Counted from the first letter of the stretch, positions 11,914 to 22,140 are shown. The stretch: DNA of 64,000 nucleotides from Datisca glomerata (GCA_003255025.1 QANY01008211.1:878095-942094), one strand, 5' to 3'. Made by a program: numbers and translations. Notes: generated by a model from the sequence alone, not told the origin.

Positions 11914-12100
11914 AAGCTTGAATTTGATATCTTACAGGTCCGATGGTTGCACGAGTGTCAAAGGTTATGCCCTACGGAAAGCGACACGCGCGTACTCTGA
12001 TCCTTCGATTACAGCAGTTCTAAAGCTGTACTGTCCGTGTTTTTTTACACAAAACTCAGCTGTGAGGGGTAAACCCTGTCACACCTGTAGGTCTCGGAAT
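11914..12100 (+). repeat. Outlier monomer of the 'inverted-end' subfamily
   Basis: This 187-bp unit, between HindIII sites at 11,914 and 12,101, is unlike any other forward unit. It reads GGTTGCAC for GGTTCCAC, GGAAAGCGACACGCGCGTAC for GGAAGTGGACATGCGCGTGC, TCGATTACAGCAGTTC, AAGCTGTACTGTCC, and CTCAGCTGTGAGGGG before GTAAACC. The same variants occur on the minus strand at 63,728-63,915. It is a single unit of that subfamily embedded in the main array, followed at once by a short monomer. Conversion or insertion from an inverted neighbouring array is the simplest reading, but the direction is not known. Confidence 0.9.
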
Positions 12101-12257
12101 AAGCTTCAATTTGATATCTTACAGGGCCTGTGATTTCACTTGTGTTAAAAGTTATGCCCCACGGAAGTGGACATGCGCGTGCTGCACAGTCTATGTTTTT
12201 TAGATTCAAAGCTAAGATCCGACGGGTAAAGCATATAGCACCTGTAGGTTTCTCAAT
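12101..12257 (+). repeat. Short 157-bp monomer (S1)
   Basis: HindIII site to the next AAGCTT is 157 bp, 31 bp less than normal. The missing segment lies between two GCTGC direct repeats present in the full-length type: GTGCTGCGATCC and AAAGCTGCACAG have collapsed to GTGCTGCACAG at 12,180. S units are always entered from GGTTTCACCTGTG-type or similar text and followed by TTCAAAGCTA and CATAT(A/C)GCACCTGT. Confidence 0.9.
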
Positions 12258-13009
12258 AAGCTTCAATTTGATAACTTATAGGGCCCGTGGTTCCACTCGT
12301 GTCAAAAGTTATGCCCTACGGAAGTAGACATGCGCGTGCTGCGATCCATCTGTTACAGCAATTCTAACCCTGCACAGTCCATGTTTTTTAGATGCAAACC
12401 TAGGCTCTGATGGGTAAACCTTGTCTCACCTTTAGGTCTCTGAATAAGCTTCAATTTGATATCTTACAAGGCCTGTGGTTCCATGCGTGTAAAAAGTTAT
12501 GCTCTACGGATGTTGATATGCGCGTGCTCCGATTTGTCTGTTACAACAATTCTAACCCTATACACTCTGTGTTTTTTAGACGCAAACCTAGGCTCCAATG
12601 GGTAAACCCTGTCGCACCTGTAGGTATCTGAATAAGCTTCAATTTGATATTTTACAGTTCCCGTGGTTCCTCGAGTGTCAAAGGTTATGCCATACGGAAG
12701 TGGACATGCGCGTGCCGCGATCCGTCTTTTACATAAATTCTAAAGCTGCACAGTCTGTGTTTTTTCGATGCAAACCTAGGATCCGAATGGTAAAGCCTGT
12801 CTCACCTGTAGGTCTCTGGATAAGATTCAATTTGATATCTTACAGGGCCTGTGGTTTCACCTGTGTCAAAAGTTATGCCCCACGGAAGTGGACATGCGCA
12901 TGCTGCGATCCGTCTGTTACACCAACTCTAAAGCTGCACAGTCCCTAATTTCTAGCTGTAAACCTAGGATCTGATGGGTAAAGCCTGTCTCACCTGTAGG
13001 TCTCTGAAT
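12258..13009 (+). repeat. Satellite block between two short monomers
   Basis: Ordinary A-like, F/G-like, D and E units without a gene. The G-like unit has ACGGATGTTGATATG, and the D unit (GAGTGTCAAAGG, GTGCCGCGATCC) has a CTCGAG (XhoI) site at ~12,671. E follows with CACCAACTCTAAAG. Confidence 0.7.
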
Positions 13010-13165
13010 AAGCTTCAATTTGATATCTTACAGGGCCTGTGGTTTAACCTGTGTCAAAAGTTATGCCCACGGAAGTGGACAAGCGCGTGGTGCACAGTCT
13101 GTGTTTTTTAGATTCAAAGCTAGGATCCGACAAGTAAAGCATATCGCACCTGTAAATCTCTCAAT
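13010..13165 (+). repeat. Short monomer (S2)
   Basis: This unit is 156 bp between AAGCTT sites. It has the same 31-bp GCTGC-bounded deletion (GCGCGTGGTGCACAG) plus a 1-bp loss in ATGCCCACGG. It is followed by CAAGTAAAGCATATCGCACC and CTCTCAATAAGC. Confidence 0.88.
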
Positions 13166-13880
13166 AAGCTTCAATTTGATAACTTACAAGGCCCGTGGTT
13201 CCACTCGTGTCAAAAGTTATGCCACACGGAAGTGGACATGCGCATGCTGCAATCCGTCTGTTACACCAACTCTAAAGCTGTAGAGTCCGTGATTTCTAGA
13301 TGCAAAAATAGGATCAGACGGGTAAAGCCTATCGCACCTGTAGGTCTGTGCATAAGCTTCAATTTGATATCTTACAGGTCCCGTGGTTCTACCCATGACA
13401 AAAGTTATGCCCTACAGAAGTGGACAGGTGCTTGCTGCGATCTGTCTGTTACACCTATTCTAAAGCTGCACAGTCCATGTTTTTTAGATTCAGACCTAGG
13501 ATCCGACGGGTAAATCTTATCGCACCTGTAGGTCTCTGAATAAGCTTCAATTTGATAACTTACAGAGCCCGTGGTTCCACTCGTGACAAAATTTATGCCC
13601 TACAGAAGTGGACATACGCGTGCTGCGATCAGTCCGTTACAGCAATTCTAACCCCGCATAGTCCATGATTTTTAGATGCAAATGTAGGCTCTGATGGGTA
13701 AACCCTGTCTCACCAATAGGTCTCTGAATATGCTACAATTTGATATCTTACAGGACCTGTTGTTCCATCCGTGTCAAAAGATATGCAATATGGAAGTGGC
13801 CATGCGAGTGTTGTGATCCGTCTGTTACACCCTTTCTAAACCTGCACAGACCGTGTTTTTTGGACACAAAACTAGGCTCT
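13166..13880 (+). repeat. Block E-C-A-B, copy 1 of a 1035-bp-offset pair
   Basis: The rare TGCAAAAATAGGATC is at 13,301 and 14,336, and the neighbouring GTCTGTGCATAAGC and ACAGGTGCTTGCTGCG (ACAGGTGCTCGCTGCG) also recur, giving an offset of 1035 bp. Order is E, C, A, B. The B part has AAAAGATATGCAATATGG, which also occurs at 14,811. The block ends in the deletion junction at ~13,880. Confidence 0.8.
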
Positions 13881-13890
13881 GCCATACGGA
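13870..13890 (+). repeat. Chimeric junction B to G unit
   Basis: ACTAGGCTC at the end of a B unit is joined to TGCCATACGGACG in the middle of a G unit. At least 100 bp of phase is lost. Compared with the parallel blocks at 11.1-11.9 and 14.7-15.5 kb, the B' and F units are also missing here. Confidence 0.8.
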
Positions 13891-14501
13891 CGTTGATATG
13901 CGCGTGCTACGATCCGTCTGTTACAGCAATTCTAACCCTGCACATTCTGTGTTTTCTCGAGCAAACCTAGGTTCCGATGGGTAAACCCTGTTGTACCTGT
14001 AGGTATCTGAATAAGCTTCAATTTGATATCTTATAGGTCCCGTGGTTCCATGAGTGTCGAAGGTTATGCCATACGGAAGTGGACATGCGCGTGCCGCGAT
14101 CCGTCTGTTACATAAATTCTAAAGCTGCACAGTCTGTGTTTTTTTGATGCAAACCTAGGATCCGACGGGTAAAGCCTGTCTCACCTGTAGGTCTCCAAAT
14201 AAGCTTCAATTTGATATCTTACAGGGCCTGTGGTTTCACCTGTGTCAAAAGTTATGCCCCACATAAGTGGACATGCGCATGCTGCGATCCGTCTATTACA
14301 CCAACTCTAAAGCTGCATAGTCCATGATTTCTAGATGCAAAAATAGGATCTGACGGGTAAAGCCTATCGCACCTGTAGGTCTGTGCATAAGCTTCAATTT
14401 GATATCTTACAGGTCCCGTGGTTCCATCCATGACAAAAGTTATGCCCTACAGAAGTGGACAGGTGCTCGCTGCGATCTGTCTGTTACACCAATTCTAAAG
14501 C
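13891..14501 (+). repeat. Block G-D-E-C
   Basis: Units run G (GTTGATATGCGCG), D (GAGTGTCGAAGG, GTGCCGCGATCC), E (GCGCATGCTGCG, TGATTTCTAG, then TGCAAAAATAGG) and C (ACAGGTGCTCGCTGCG). Its E-C part is copy 2 of the 1035-bp-offset pair. No gene. Confidence 0.75.
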
Positions 14502-15537
14502 TGCATAGTCCATGTTTTTTAGATTCAAACCTAGGATCCGTCGTGTAAAGCATATCGCACCTATAAGTCTCTGAATAAGCTTCAATTGATAACTTACAGG
14601 GCCCGTGGTTCCACTCGTGACAAAAGTTATGCCCTATAGAAGTGGACATGCGCGTGCTGCGATCCGTCCGTTACAGTAATTCTAACCCCGCATAGTCCTT
14701 GATTTTTAGATGCAAACCTAGTCTCTGATGGGTAAACCCTGTATCACCTATAGGTCTCTGAATAGGATTCAATTTGATATCTTACTGTGCCCGTTGTTCC
14801 ATCCGTGTCAAAAGATATGCAATATGGAAGTGGCCATGCGCGTGCTGCGATCCGTCTGTTACACCCTTTCTAAACCTGCACAGAACGTGTTTTTTGGACA
14901 CAAAACTAGGCTTCGATGAATAAACCATGTCACAACTGTAGGTATCTGAATAAGATTCAAATTGATATCTTACAGGTCTCGTGGTTCCACGCGTGTAAAA
15001 AGTTATGCCCTATTGAAGTGGATATGCGCGTGCTACAATCCGTCTGTTACAGCAATTCTAACCCTGCAAACTTCGGTTTTTTCAGATGCAAACCTAGGCT
15101 CCGATGGGTAAACCATGTCTCACCTGTAGGTCTCTGAATCTGCTTCAATTTGAATTTTTATTGGTCCTGTGGTTCCACCCGTGACAAAAGTTATGCCCTA
15201 CGGAATTGGACATGCGCGCGCTACGATCCGTCTGTTACAGTAATTCTAACCCTGCACAGTCCATGTTTTTTAGACCCAAACCTAGGTTCTAACGGGTAAA
15301 CCCTGTCTCACCTGTAGGTCTCTGAATAAGATTTAATTTGATATCTTACAGGGCCCGCGGTTCCTTGCGTGTAAAAAGTTATGCCCTACGGACGTTGATA
15401 TGCGCGTGCTACGATCCGTCTGTTACAGCAATTCTAACCCTGCACACTCCTAGTTTTCTAGACGCAAACCTAGGCTCCGATGGGTAAACACTGTCACACC
15501 TGTAGGTATCTGAATAAACTTCAATTTGATATCTTAC
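14502..15537 (+). repeat. Higher-order block, copy 2 of the 3602-bp-offset pair
   Basis: This is the partner of 10,900-11,913 and repeats the order A-B-B'-F-G with the same private markers, including GTTCCTTGCGTG at 15,361. Just downstream it continues into a normal D unit (GAGTGTCAAAGG), whereas copy 1 runs into the outlier monomer. This shows where the outlier replaced or interrupted the usual order. Confidence 0.85.
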
Positions 15538-15694
15538 AGGTCCCGTGGTTCCACGAGTGTCAAAGGTTATGCCATACGGAAGTGGACATGCGCGTGCCGC
15601 GATCTTTCTATTACATAAATTCTAAAGCTGCACAGTCTATGGTTTTTAGATGCAAACCTAGGATCCGACGGGTAAAGCCTGTCTCACCTTTAGG

Positions 15695-15850
15695 TCTCTG
15701 AATAAGATATCTTACAGGGCCTGTGGTTTCACCTGTGTCAAAAGTTATGCCCCACGGAAGTGCACATGCGCGTGCTGCACAGTCCGTGTTTTATAGATTC
15801 AAAGCTAAGTTCCGAAAGGTAAAGGATATTGCATCTGTAGGTCTCTGAAT
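15695..15850 (+). repeat. Short monomer (S3) with an extra 10-bp loss
   Basis: GCGCGTGCTGCACAG at 15,770 is the same 31-bp deletion as in the other S units. In addition, AATAAG is joined directly to ATATCTTAC at 15,706, so the HindIII site and part of the CAATTTG box are missing. The following text TTCAAAGCTAAG is S-type. Confidence 0.85.
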
Positions 15851-16499
15851 AAGCTTCAATTCGATAACTTACAAGGCCCGTAGTTCCACTCGTGACAAAA
15901 GTTATGCCCTACAGAAGTGGACATGCGCATGCTGCGATCCGTCCGTTACAGCAATTCTAACCCCGCATAGTCCATAATTTTTAGATGCAAACCTAGGCTC
16001 TGATGGGTAAACCCTGTCTCACCTATAGGTCTCTGAATAAGCTTCAATTTGATAACTTACAGGGCCCGTGGTTCCACTCGTGTCAAAAGTTATGCCCCAC
16101 GGAAGTGGACATGCGCATGCTGCGATCCGTCTGTTACACCAACTCTAAAGCTGCACAGTCCGTGATTTCTAGATGCAAACGTAGGCTCCGATGGATAAAC
16201 CATGTAGCACCTGTAGGTATCTAAATAAGCTTCAATTTGATATCTTACAGGTCTCGTGTTTCCACGAGTTGAAAAATTTATGCCATACGGAAGTGGACAT
16301 GCGCGTGCCGCGATCCGTCTGTTACAGTAATTCTAACCCTGCGCAGTCTGTGGTTTTTAGATGCAAACCTAGTATCCGATGGGTAAATCCTATCTCACCT
16401 GTAGGTCTCTGAATAAGCTTCAATTTGATATCTTACAGGGCCTGTGGTTTCACCTGAGTTAAAAGTTATGCTCTACGGAAGTGGACAAGCGCATGCTGC
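15851..16499 (+). repeat. Satellite block after S3
   Basis: Ordinary A, E and D-like units with no gene. The E unit at 16,100-16,190 is followed by a B'/D hybrid (GTTTCCACGAGTTGAAAAATT, GTGCCGCGATCC, CAGTAATTC). A C-like unit is absent from this passage. Confidence 0.7.
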
Positions 16500-16642
16500 G
16501 ATCCGACTGTTATACCCTTTCTAAACCTGCACAGATCGTGTTTTTTTGACACAAAACTAGGCTCCGATGGGTAAACCATGTCGCACATGTAGGTATCTGA
16601 ATAAGCTTCAAATTGATATCTTACAAGTCTCGTGGTTCCACG

Positions 16643-16705
16643 CGTGTAAAAAGTTATGCTATACGGAAGTGGATATGGGCGTGCTACGATCCGTGTAAAA
16701 AGTTA
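16643..16705 (+). repeat. 14-bp templated patch inside a monomer
   Basis: CGTGTAAAAAGTTA occurs in its normal place at 16,643-16,656 and again at 16,692-16,705, where it replaces the usual CGTCTGTTA before CTGCAATTC. The second copy sits in the wrong phase. It looks like a short local template switch. Confidence 0.85.
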
Positions 16706-17094
16706 CTGCAATTCTAACCCTGCACACTCCATGTTTTTTAGACGCAAACCTAGGCTCCAATGGGTAAACCCTGTCTCACCTGCAGGTCTCAGAATCTGCT
16801 TCAATTTGATATCTTACAGGTCCCGTGGTTCCACCCGTGTCAAAAGTTATGCACTACGGAAGTGGACATGCGTGTGCTACGATCCTTCTGTTATAGTAAT
16901 TCAAACCTTGCACAGTCTATGTTTTTTAGACGTAAACCTAGGCTCGGACGGGAAAACCCTTTCTCACCTGTAGGTCTCCGAATAAGCTTCAATTTGATAT
17001 CTTACAGGGCCCGTGATTCCATGCGTGTAAAAAGTTATGCCCTACGGACGTTGATATGCGAGTGCAATCCATCTGTTACAGCAATTCTAACCCT

Positions 17095-17160
17095 GCACAC
17101 TTCGTGGTTCCACGAGTGTCAAAGGTTATGCCATACGGAAGTGGACATGCAGCACGATCC
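17095..17160 (+). repeat. G/D fusion monomer, parental form of the 21.37-kb scar
   Basis: The G unit stops at CTGCACACTTC and jumps to GTGGTTCCACGAGTGTC of a D unit, losing about 100 bp. Two CACGA copies lie at 17,111-17,115 and 17,153-17,157. The related unit at ~21,371 has lost exactly what lies between such copies. Confidence 0.85.
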
Positions 17161-17320
17161 GTCTGTTTCATAAATTCTAAAGCTGCACAGTCCGTGGTTT
17201 TTAGATGAAAACCTAAGATGCGAATGGTAAAGCCTGTCACATTTGTAGGTCTCTGAATAAGCTTCAATTTGATATCTTACAGGTCCTGTGGTTTCACCTG
17301 TGTCAAAAGTTATGCCCCAC

Positions 17321-18399
17321 GGAAGTGGACATGCGCATGTCTGATCCGTCTGTTACACCAACTCTAAAGCTGCACAGTCTGTGATTTCCAGATGCAAACC
17401 TTGGATCTGACGGGTACAGCCTATCACACCTGTAGGTCTATGAATTAGCTTTAATTTGATATCTTACAGGTCCCGTGGTTCCACCCATGTCAAAAGTTAT
17501 ACCCTACAGATGTGGACAAGGGCTTGTTGCGATCCCTCTGTTACACCAATTCAAAAGATGCACAGTCTGTGTTTTTTAGATTCAAACCTAGGATCCGATG
17601 GGTAAAGTCTATCGCACCTGTAGGTCTCTGAATAAGCTTCAATTTGATAACATAAAGGGCACGTAGTTCCACCCTAGTCAAAAGTTATGCCCTACAGAAG
17701 TGGACATGCGCGTGCTGCGATCCGTCCGTTACAGCAATTCTAACCCCGCACAGTCCATGATTTTTAGATGCAAACCTAGGCTCGGATGGGTAAACCCTGT
17801 CTCCCCTATAGGTCTCTGAATAAGCTTCAATTTGATATCTTACAGGGCTCGTGGTTCCATCCGTGTCAAAAGATATGCAATACGGATGTGGACATGCGCG
17901 TGCTACGATTCGTCTGTTACACCCTTTCTAAACCTGCACAGACCGTGTCTTTTTGACCCAAAACTAGGCTTCGATGGGTAAACCATGTCGCGCTTGTAGG
18001 TATCTGAATAAGCTACAATTTGATATCTTACAGGTCCCGTGGTTCCACGCATGTAAAAAGTTATGCCCTACGGAAGTGGATATGCGCGTGCTATGATCTG
18101 TCTGTTACACCAATTCTAACCCTGCACACTCCATGTTTTCTTGACGCAAACATAGGCTCCGATGGGTAAACCATGTCTCACCTGTGTTTCTGAATCTTCT
18201 TCAATTTGATATCTTATAGGTCCCGTGGTTCCACCCGTGTCAAAAGTTATGCCTTACAGAAGTGGAAATGCGCGTGCTATGATTCGTCTGTTACAGCAAT
18301 TCTAACCCTGCGCAGTCCATGTTTTTTTTATGCAAACCTAGGCTTTGACGGGTAAACCCTGTCTCACCTGTAGGTCTCTGAATAAGCTTCAATTTGATA
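17321..18399 (+). repeat. Satellite block E-C-A-B-B'-F
   Basis: Full units in the usual order, without a gene. The C unit has GACAAGGGCTTGTTGCG. The A unit has GATAACATAAAGGGCACG. The B unit has GTCTTTTTGACCC. In the F unit the TAGGTC box is shortened to CACCTGTGTTTCTG (~18,180). Confidence 0.7.
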
Positions 18400-18600
18400 T
18401 CTTACAAGGCCCATGCTGCGATCCGTCCGTTAAAGCAATTCTAACCCCGCATAGTCCATGATTTTTAGATGCAAACCTAGGCACTGATGGGTAAACCCCG
18501 TCTCACCTATAGTGCCCGTTGTTCCATCTGTGTCAAAAGTTATGCAATACATAAGTGGTTATATGCGTGCTGCGATCCGTCTGTTACACCCTTTCTAAAC
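18400..18600 (+). repeat. Doubly deleted A/B pair with the ATAAGTGGTTATATG marker, copy 1
   Basis: Two jumps are present: AAGGCCC to ATGCTGCG at ~18,412 (about 48 bp lost) and CACCTATAG to TGCCCGTTG at ~18,512 (about 35 bp lost, including HindIII and EcoRV sites). The B unit then reads ATGCAATACATAAGTGGTTA from 18,542, a private marker that recurs at 20,008, 26,506, 40,230, 47,173 and 57,123. Here the GTTCCATCTGTGTCAAAA segment before the marker is still intact. Confidence 0.85.
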
Positions 18601-19874
18601 CTACACAGACCGTGTTTTTTTGATACAAAACTAGGCTCCGATTGGTAAACCATGTCGCACCTGTAGGTATCTAAATAAGCTTCAATTTTATATCTTACAG
18701 GTCCCGTGATTCCACGCGTGTAAAAAGTTATGCCCTACGGAAGTGGATATGCGCGTGCTACGATCCGTCTATTAAAGTAATTTTAACCCTGCACACTCCA
18801 TGTTTTCTAGACACAAACATAGGCTCTAATGGGTAAACCCTGTCTCACCTGTAGGTCTCTGAATCTGCTTCAATTTTATATCTTATAGGTCCTGTGGTTC
18901 CACCCGTGTCAAAAGTTATGCCCTACGGAAGTGGACATGCGCTTGCTACGATCCGTCTGTTATAGCAATTCTAACCCTGTACACTCCATATTTTTTAGAC
19001 ACAAACCTAGCCTTTGACGGATGAACCCTGTCTCACCCGTAGGTCTCTTAAAAAGCTTCAATTTGATATCTTACAGGGCCTGTGGTTCCACCCGTGTCAA
19101 ATGTTATGTCATACGGAAGTGGACATGCGCGTGCTGCGATCCGTCCGTTACAGTAATTCTAACCCCGCACAGTCCATGATTTTTAGATGCAAACCTAGGC
19201 TCTGATGGGTAAACCCTGTCTCACCTATAGGTCTCTAAATAAGCTTCAATTTGATATCTTACAGGGCCCATGGTTCCATCCGTGTCAGAAGTTATGCAAT
19301 ACGGAAGTTGACATGCGTGTGCTGCGATCCGTCTGTTACACCCTTTCTAAACCTGCAAAGACCGTGTTTTTTGACACAAAACTAGGCTACGATGGGCAAA
19401 CCATGTCGCACATGTAGGTATCTGAAAAAGCTTCAATTTGATATCTTATAGGTCCCGTGGTTCCACGCATGTAAAAAGTTATGCACTATGGAAGTGGATA
19501 TGCGCGTGCTACGATCCGTCTGTTACAGCAATTCTAAACCTGCACACTTGTTTTTTAGAGGCAAACCTAGGCTCCGATGGGTAAACCCTGTCTCACCTGT
19601 AGGTCTCTGAATCTGCTTCAATTTGACATCTTACAGGTCCCGTCGTTCCACCCGTGTCAAAAGTTATGCCCTACAGAAGTGGATAGAAACTTGCTGTGAT
19701 CTGTCTGTTACACCAATTCTAAAGTTACACACTCTGAGTTTTTTAGATTCAAACCTAGGATCCGACGGGTAAAGCCTATCACACTAGCAGGTCTCTGAAT
19801 AAGCTTCAATTTGATATCTTACAGGTCCCGTAGTTCCACCTGTGTCAAAAGTTATGCCCTACGGAAGTGGGCAT
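18601..19874 (+). repeat. Satellite block B'-F-…-A-B-B'-C
   Basis: Ordinary full units, no gene. F units have GCTTGCTACGATCC. At 19,014-19,417 two units in a row are open in the same apparent frame, with the stop of one overlapping the ATG of the next (TGATG); this is a property of the monomer, not a gene. A C-like unit (GATAGAAACTTGCTGTG) precedes the next A unit. Confidence 0.7.
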
Positions 19875-20100
19875 GCGCATGCTGCGATCCGTCCGTTAAA
19901 GCAATTCTAACCCCGCATAGTCCATGATTTTTAGATGCAAACCTAGGCACTGATGGGTAAACCCTGTCTCACCTATAAGGCCCGTTGTTCCATCTGTGTC
20001 AAAAGTTATGCAATACATAAGTGGTTATATGTGTGCTGCGATCGTCTGTTACACCCTTTCTAAACATGCACAAACCGTGTTTTTTGGACACAAACTAGGT
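19875..20100 (+). repeat. ATAAGTGGTTATATG marker unit, copy 2
   Basis: This repeats 18,408-18,640 at an offset of 1466 bp (CTCACCTATA at 18,502 and 19,968). It shares CCGTTAAAGCAATTC, CCCCGCATAGTCC and the jump from CACCTATA to GGCCCGTTG. The first jump at 18,412 is not shared, so that deletion arose only in copy 1 or was repaired in copy 2. Confidence 0.8.
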
Positions 20101-20764
20101 TCCGATGGGTAAACCATGTCGCACCTGTAGGTATCTGAATAGGCTTCAAATTGATATCTTACAGGTCTCGTGGTTCCACTCGTGTAAAAGGTTATGCCCT
20201 ACGGAAGTGGATTGCACGTGCTACGATCCGTCTGTTACTGCAATTCTAACCCTGCACACTCTATTTTTTTTGGACGCAAACCTTGGCTCCGATGGGTAAA
20301 CCATGTCTCACCTGTAGGTCTCTGAATCTGCTTCAATTTCATATCTTAGAGGTCCAGTGGTTCCACCCGTGTCAAAAGTTATGCCCTACGGAAGTGGACA
20401 TGATCCGTCTGTTACAGCAATTCTAACCTTGCACAGCCCATGGTTTTTAGACGCAAACCTAGGTTCTAACGGGTAAACCCTATCTCGCTAGTAGGTATCT
20501 GAACAAGTTTCAATTTGATATCTTACAGGGCCCGTTGTTCCATCCGTGTCAAAAGTTATGCAATACGGAAGTGGACATGCGCGTGCTACGATCCATCTGT
20601 TATACCCTTTCTAGACCTGCAAAGACTGTGATTTTTTGACACAAAACTAGGCTCTGATGGGTAAACCATGTCGCACCTGTAGGTATCTGAATAAGCTTCT
20701 ATTAGATATCTTACAGGGCCCGTTGTTCCATCCGTGTCAAAAGTTATGCAATACAGAAGTGGAC
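20101..20764 (+). repeat. Satellite block B'-F-B
   Basis: The B' unit has lost about 3 bp (GTGGATTGCACGTGC), a marker shared with 26,708, 40,435 and 57,328. The F unit at ~20,400 lost about 11 bp (GGACATGATCCGTCTG). The B unit shows TTCTAGACCTGCAAAGAC, a marker that later characterises every Q block. Confidence 0.75.
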
Positions 20765-21600
20765 ATGCACGTGCTACGATCCGACTGTTATACCCTTTCT
20801 AAACCTGCACAGACCGTGTTTTTTTGACACAAAACAAGGCTCCGATGGGTAAACCATGTTGCACATGTAGGTATCTGAATAAGCTTCAAATTGATATCTT
20901 ACAGGTCTCGTGGTTCCACGCGTGTAAAAAGTTATGCCCTACGGAAGTGGATATGGTCGTGCTACGATCCGTCTGTTACTGCAATTCTAACCCTGCACAC
21001 TCCATGTTTTTTAGACGCAAACCTAGGCTCCAATTGGTCTGTCTCACCTGTGGGTCTCTGAATCTGCTTCAATTTGATATCTTACAGGTCCCGTGGTTCC
21101 ACCCATGTCAAAAGTTATGCACTACGGAAGTGGACATGCGTGTGCTACGATCCGTCAGTTATAGTAATTCTAACTCTGCACAGTCCATGTTTTTTAGACG
21201 CAAACCTAGGCTCTGACAGGTAAACCCTGTCTCACCTGTAGGTCTCTGAATAAGCTTCAATTTGATATCTTACAGGGCCCTTGGTTCCACGCGTGTAAAA
21301 AGTTATGCCCTACGGACGTTGATATGCGCGTGCTACGATCCGTCTGTTACAGCAATTCTGACCCTGCACACTTCATGGTTCCACGATCCGTCTGTTACAT
21401 AAATTATAAAGCTGCACAGTCCATGGTTTGTAGATGCAAACCTAGGATCCGACGGGTAAAGCCTGTCTAACCTGTAGGTCTCTAAATAAGCTTCAATTTG
21501 ATATCTTACAGGGCATGTGGTTCCACCTGTGTCAAAAGTTATGCCCAACGGAAGTGGACATGCGCATGCTGCGATCCGTCTGTTACACCAACTCTAAAGC
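20765..21600 (+). repeat. Segmental duplication, copy 2 of the ~4270-bp-offset pair
   Basis: Partner of 16,500-17,320, with the same order and private markers (GATATGGTCGTGC against GATATGGGCGTGC). It lacks the 14-bp patch of copy 1. In the G/D fusion it carries a further deletion: CACTTCATGGTTCCACGATCC at ~21,371 joins the two CACGA copies seen in copy 1. Confidence 0.8.
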
Positions 21601-22140
21601 TGCACAGTCCGTGATTTCTAGATGTAAACCTACGATCTGACGGGTAAAGCCCATCGCACCTTTAGGTCTGTGAATAAGCTTCAATTTGATATCTTACAGC
21701 CTGTCTCACCTGTAAGTCTCTGAATAAGCTTCAATTTCATATCTTACAGGTCCCGTGGTTCCACCCATGTCAAAACTTATGCCCTACAGAAGTGGACAGG
21801 AGCTTGCTGCAATTCTAAAGCTGCATAGTCTATGTTTTCTAAATTCAAACCTAGGATCCGACGGGTAAAGCATATCGCACCTGTAGGTCTCTAAATAAGC
21901 TTCAATTTGATAACTTACAAGGCTCGTGGTTCCACTCGTGTAAATAGTTATGCCCTACGGAAGTGGACATGCAAACCTAGGCTCTGATGGGTAAACCCTG
22001 GCTACGATCCGTCCGTTACAGCTATTTAAACCCCGCACAGTCCATGACTTTTAGATGCAAACCTAGGCTCTGATGGGTAAACCCTGTCTCACCTATAGGT
22101 CTCTGAATAAGCTTCAATTTAATATCTTGTGGAAGTGGAC
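21601..22140 (+). repeat. Shuffled patch with five junctions in ~450 bp
   Basis: Jumps occur at ~21,699 (CTTACAG to CCTGTCTCACC), ~21,810 (GCTTGCTGC to AATTCTAAAG, 17 bp lost), ~21,973 (GACATGC to AAACCTAGG), ~22,000 (AAACCCTG to GCTACGATCC) and ~22,129 (ATATCTT to GTGGAAGTGG). The fragment between the third and fourth junctions is only about 28 bp. This is the densest cluster of rearrangement scars in the window. No non-satellite sequence is inserted. Confidence 0.85.

Larger units (their letters stand above)
16500..17320 (+). repeat. Segmental duplication, copy 1 of a ~4270-bp-offset pair
   Basis: CCGACTGTTATACCC (16,503 and 20,781), GGAAGTGGACATGCGTGTGC (~16,859 and ~21,127) and CACTTC joined to TGGTTCCACGA (~17,100 and ~21,370) recur at offsets of 4268-4278 bp. 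Unit order is B, B', F, G, then a truncated G/D fusion. Two local scars lie inside, described separately. Confidence 0.8.

Noticed and set aside
12045..12266. Mobile element insertion at the 11.9-12.1 kb outlier
   Set aside because: It has normal monomer length and landmarks and is clearly a satellite variant.
16760..17173. Longest open frames (for example 137 codons at 16,760-17,173, 130 codons at 20,824-21,216) as protein genes
   Set aside because: They consist of the same repeated peptide in shifted frames, extended only because a deletion at a junction joins two frames. No domain, no start context, no other exon signal.
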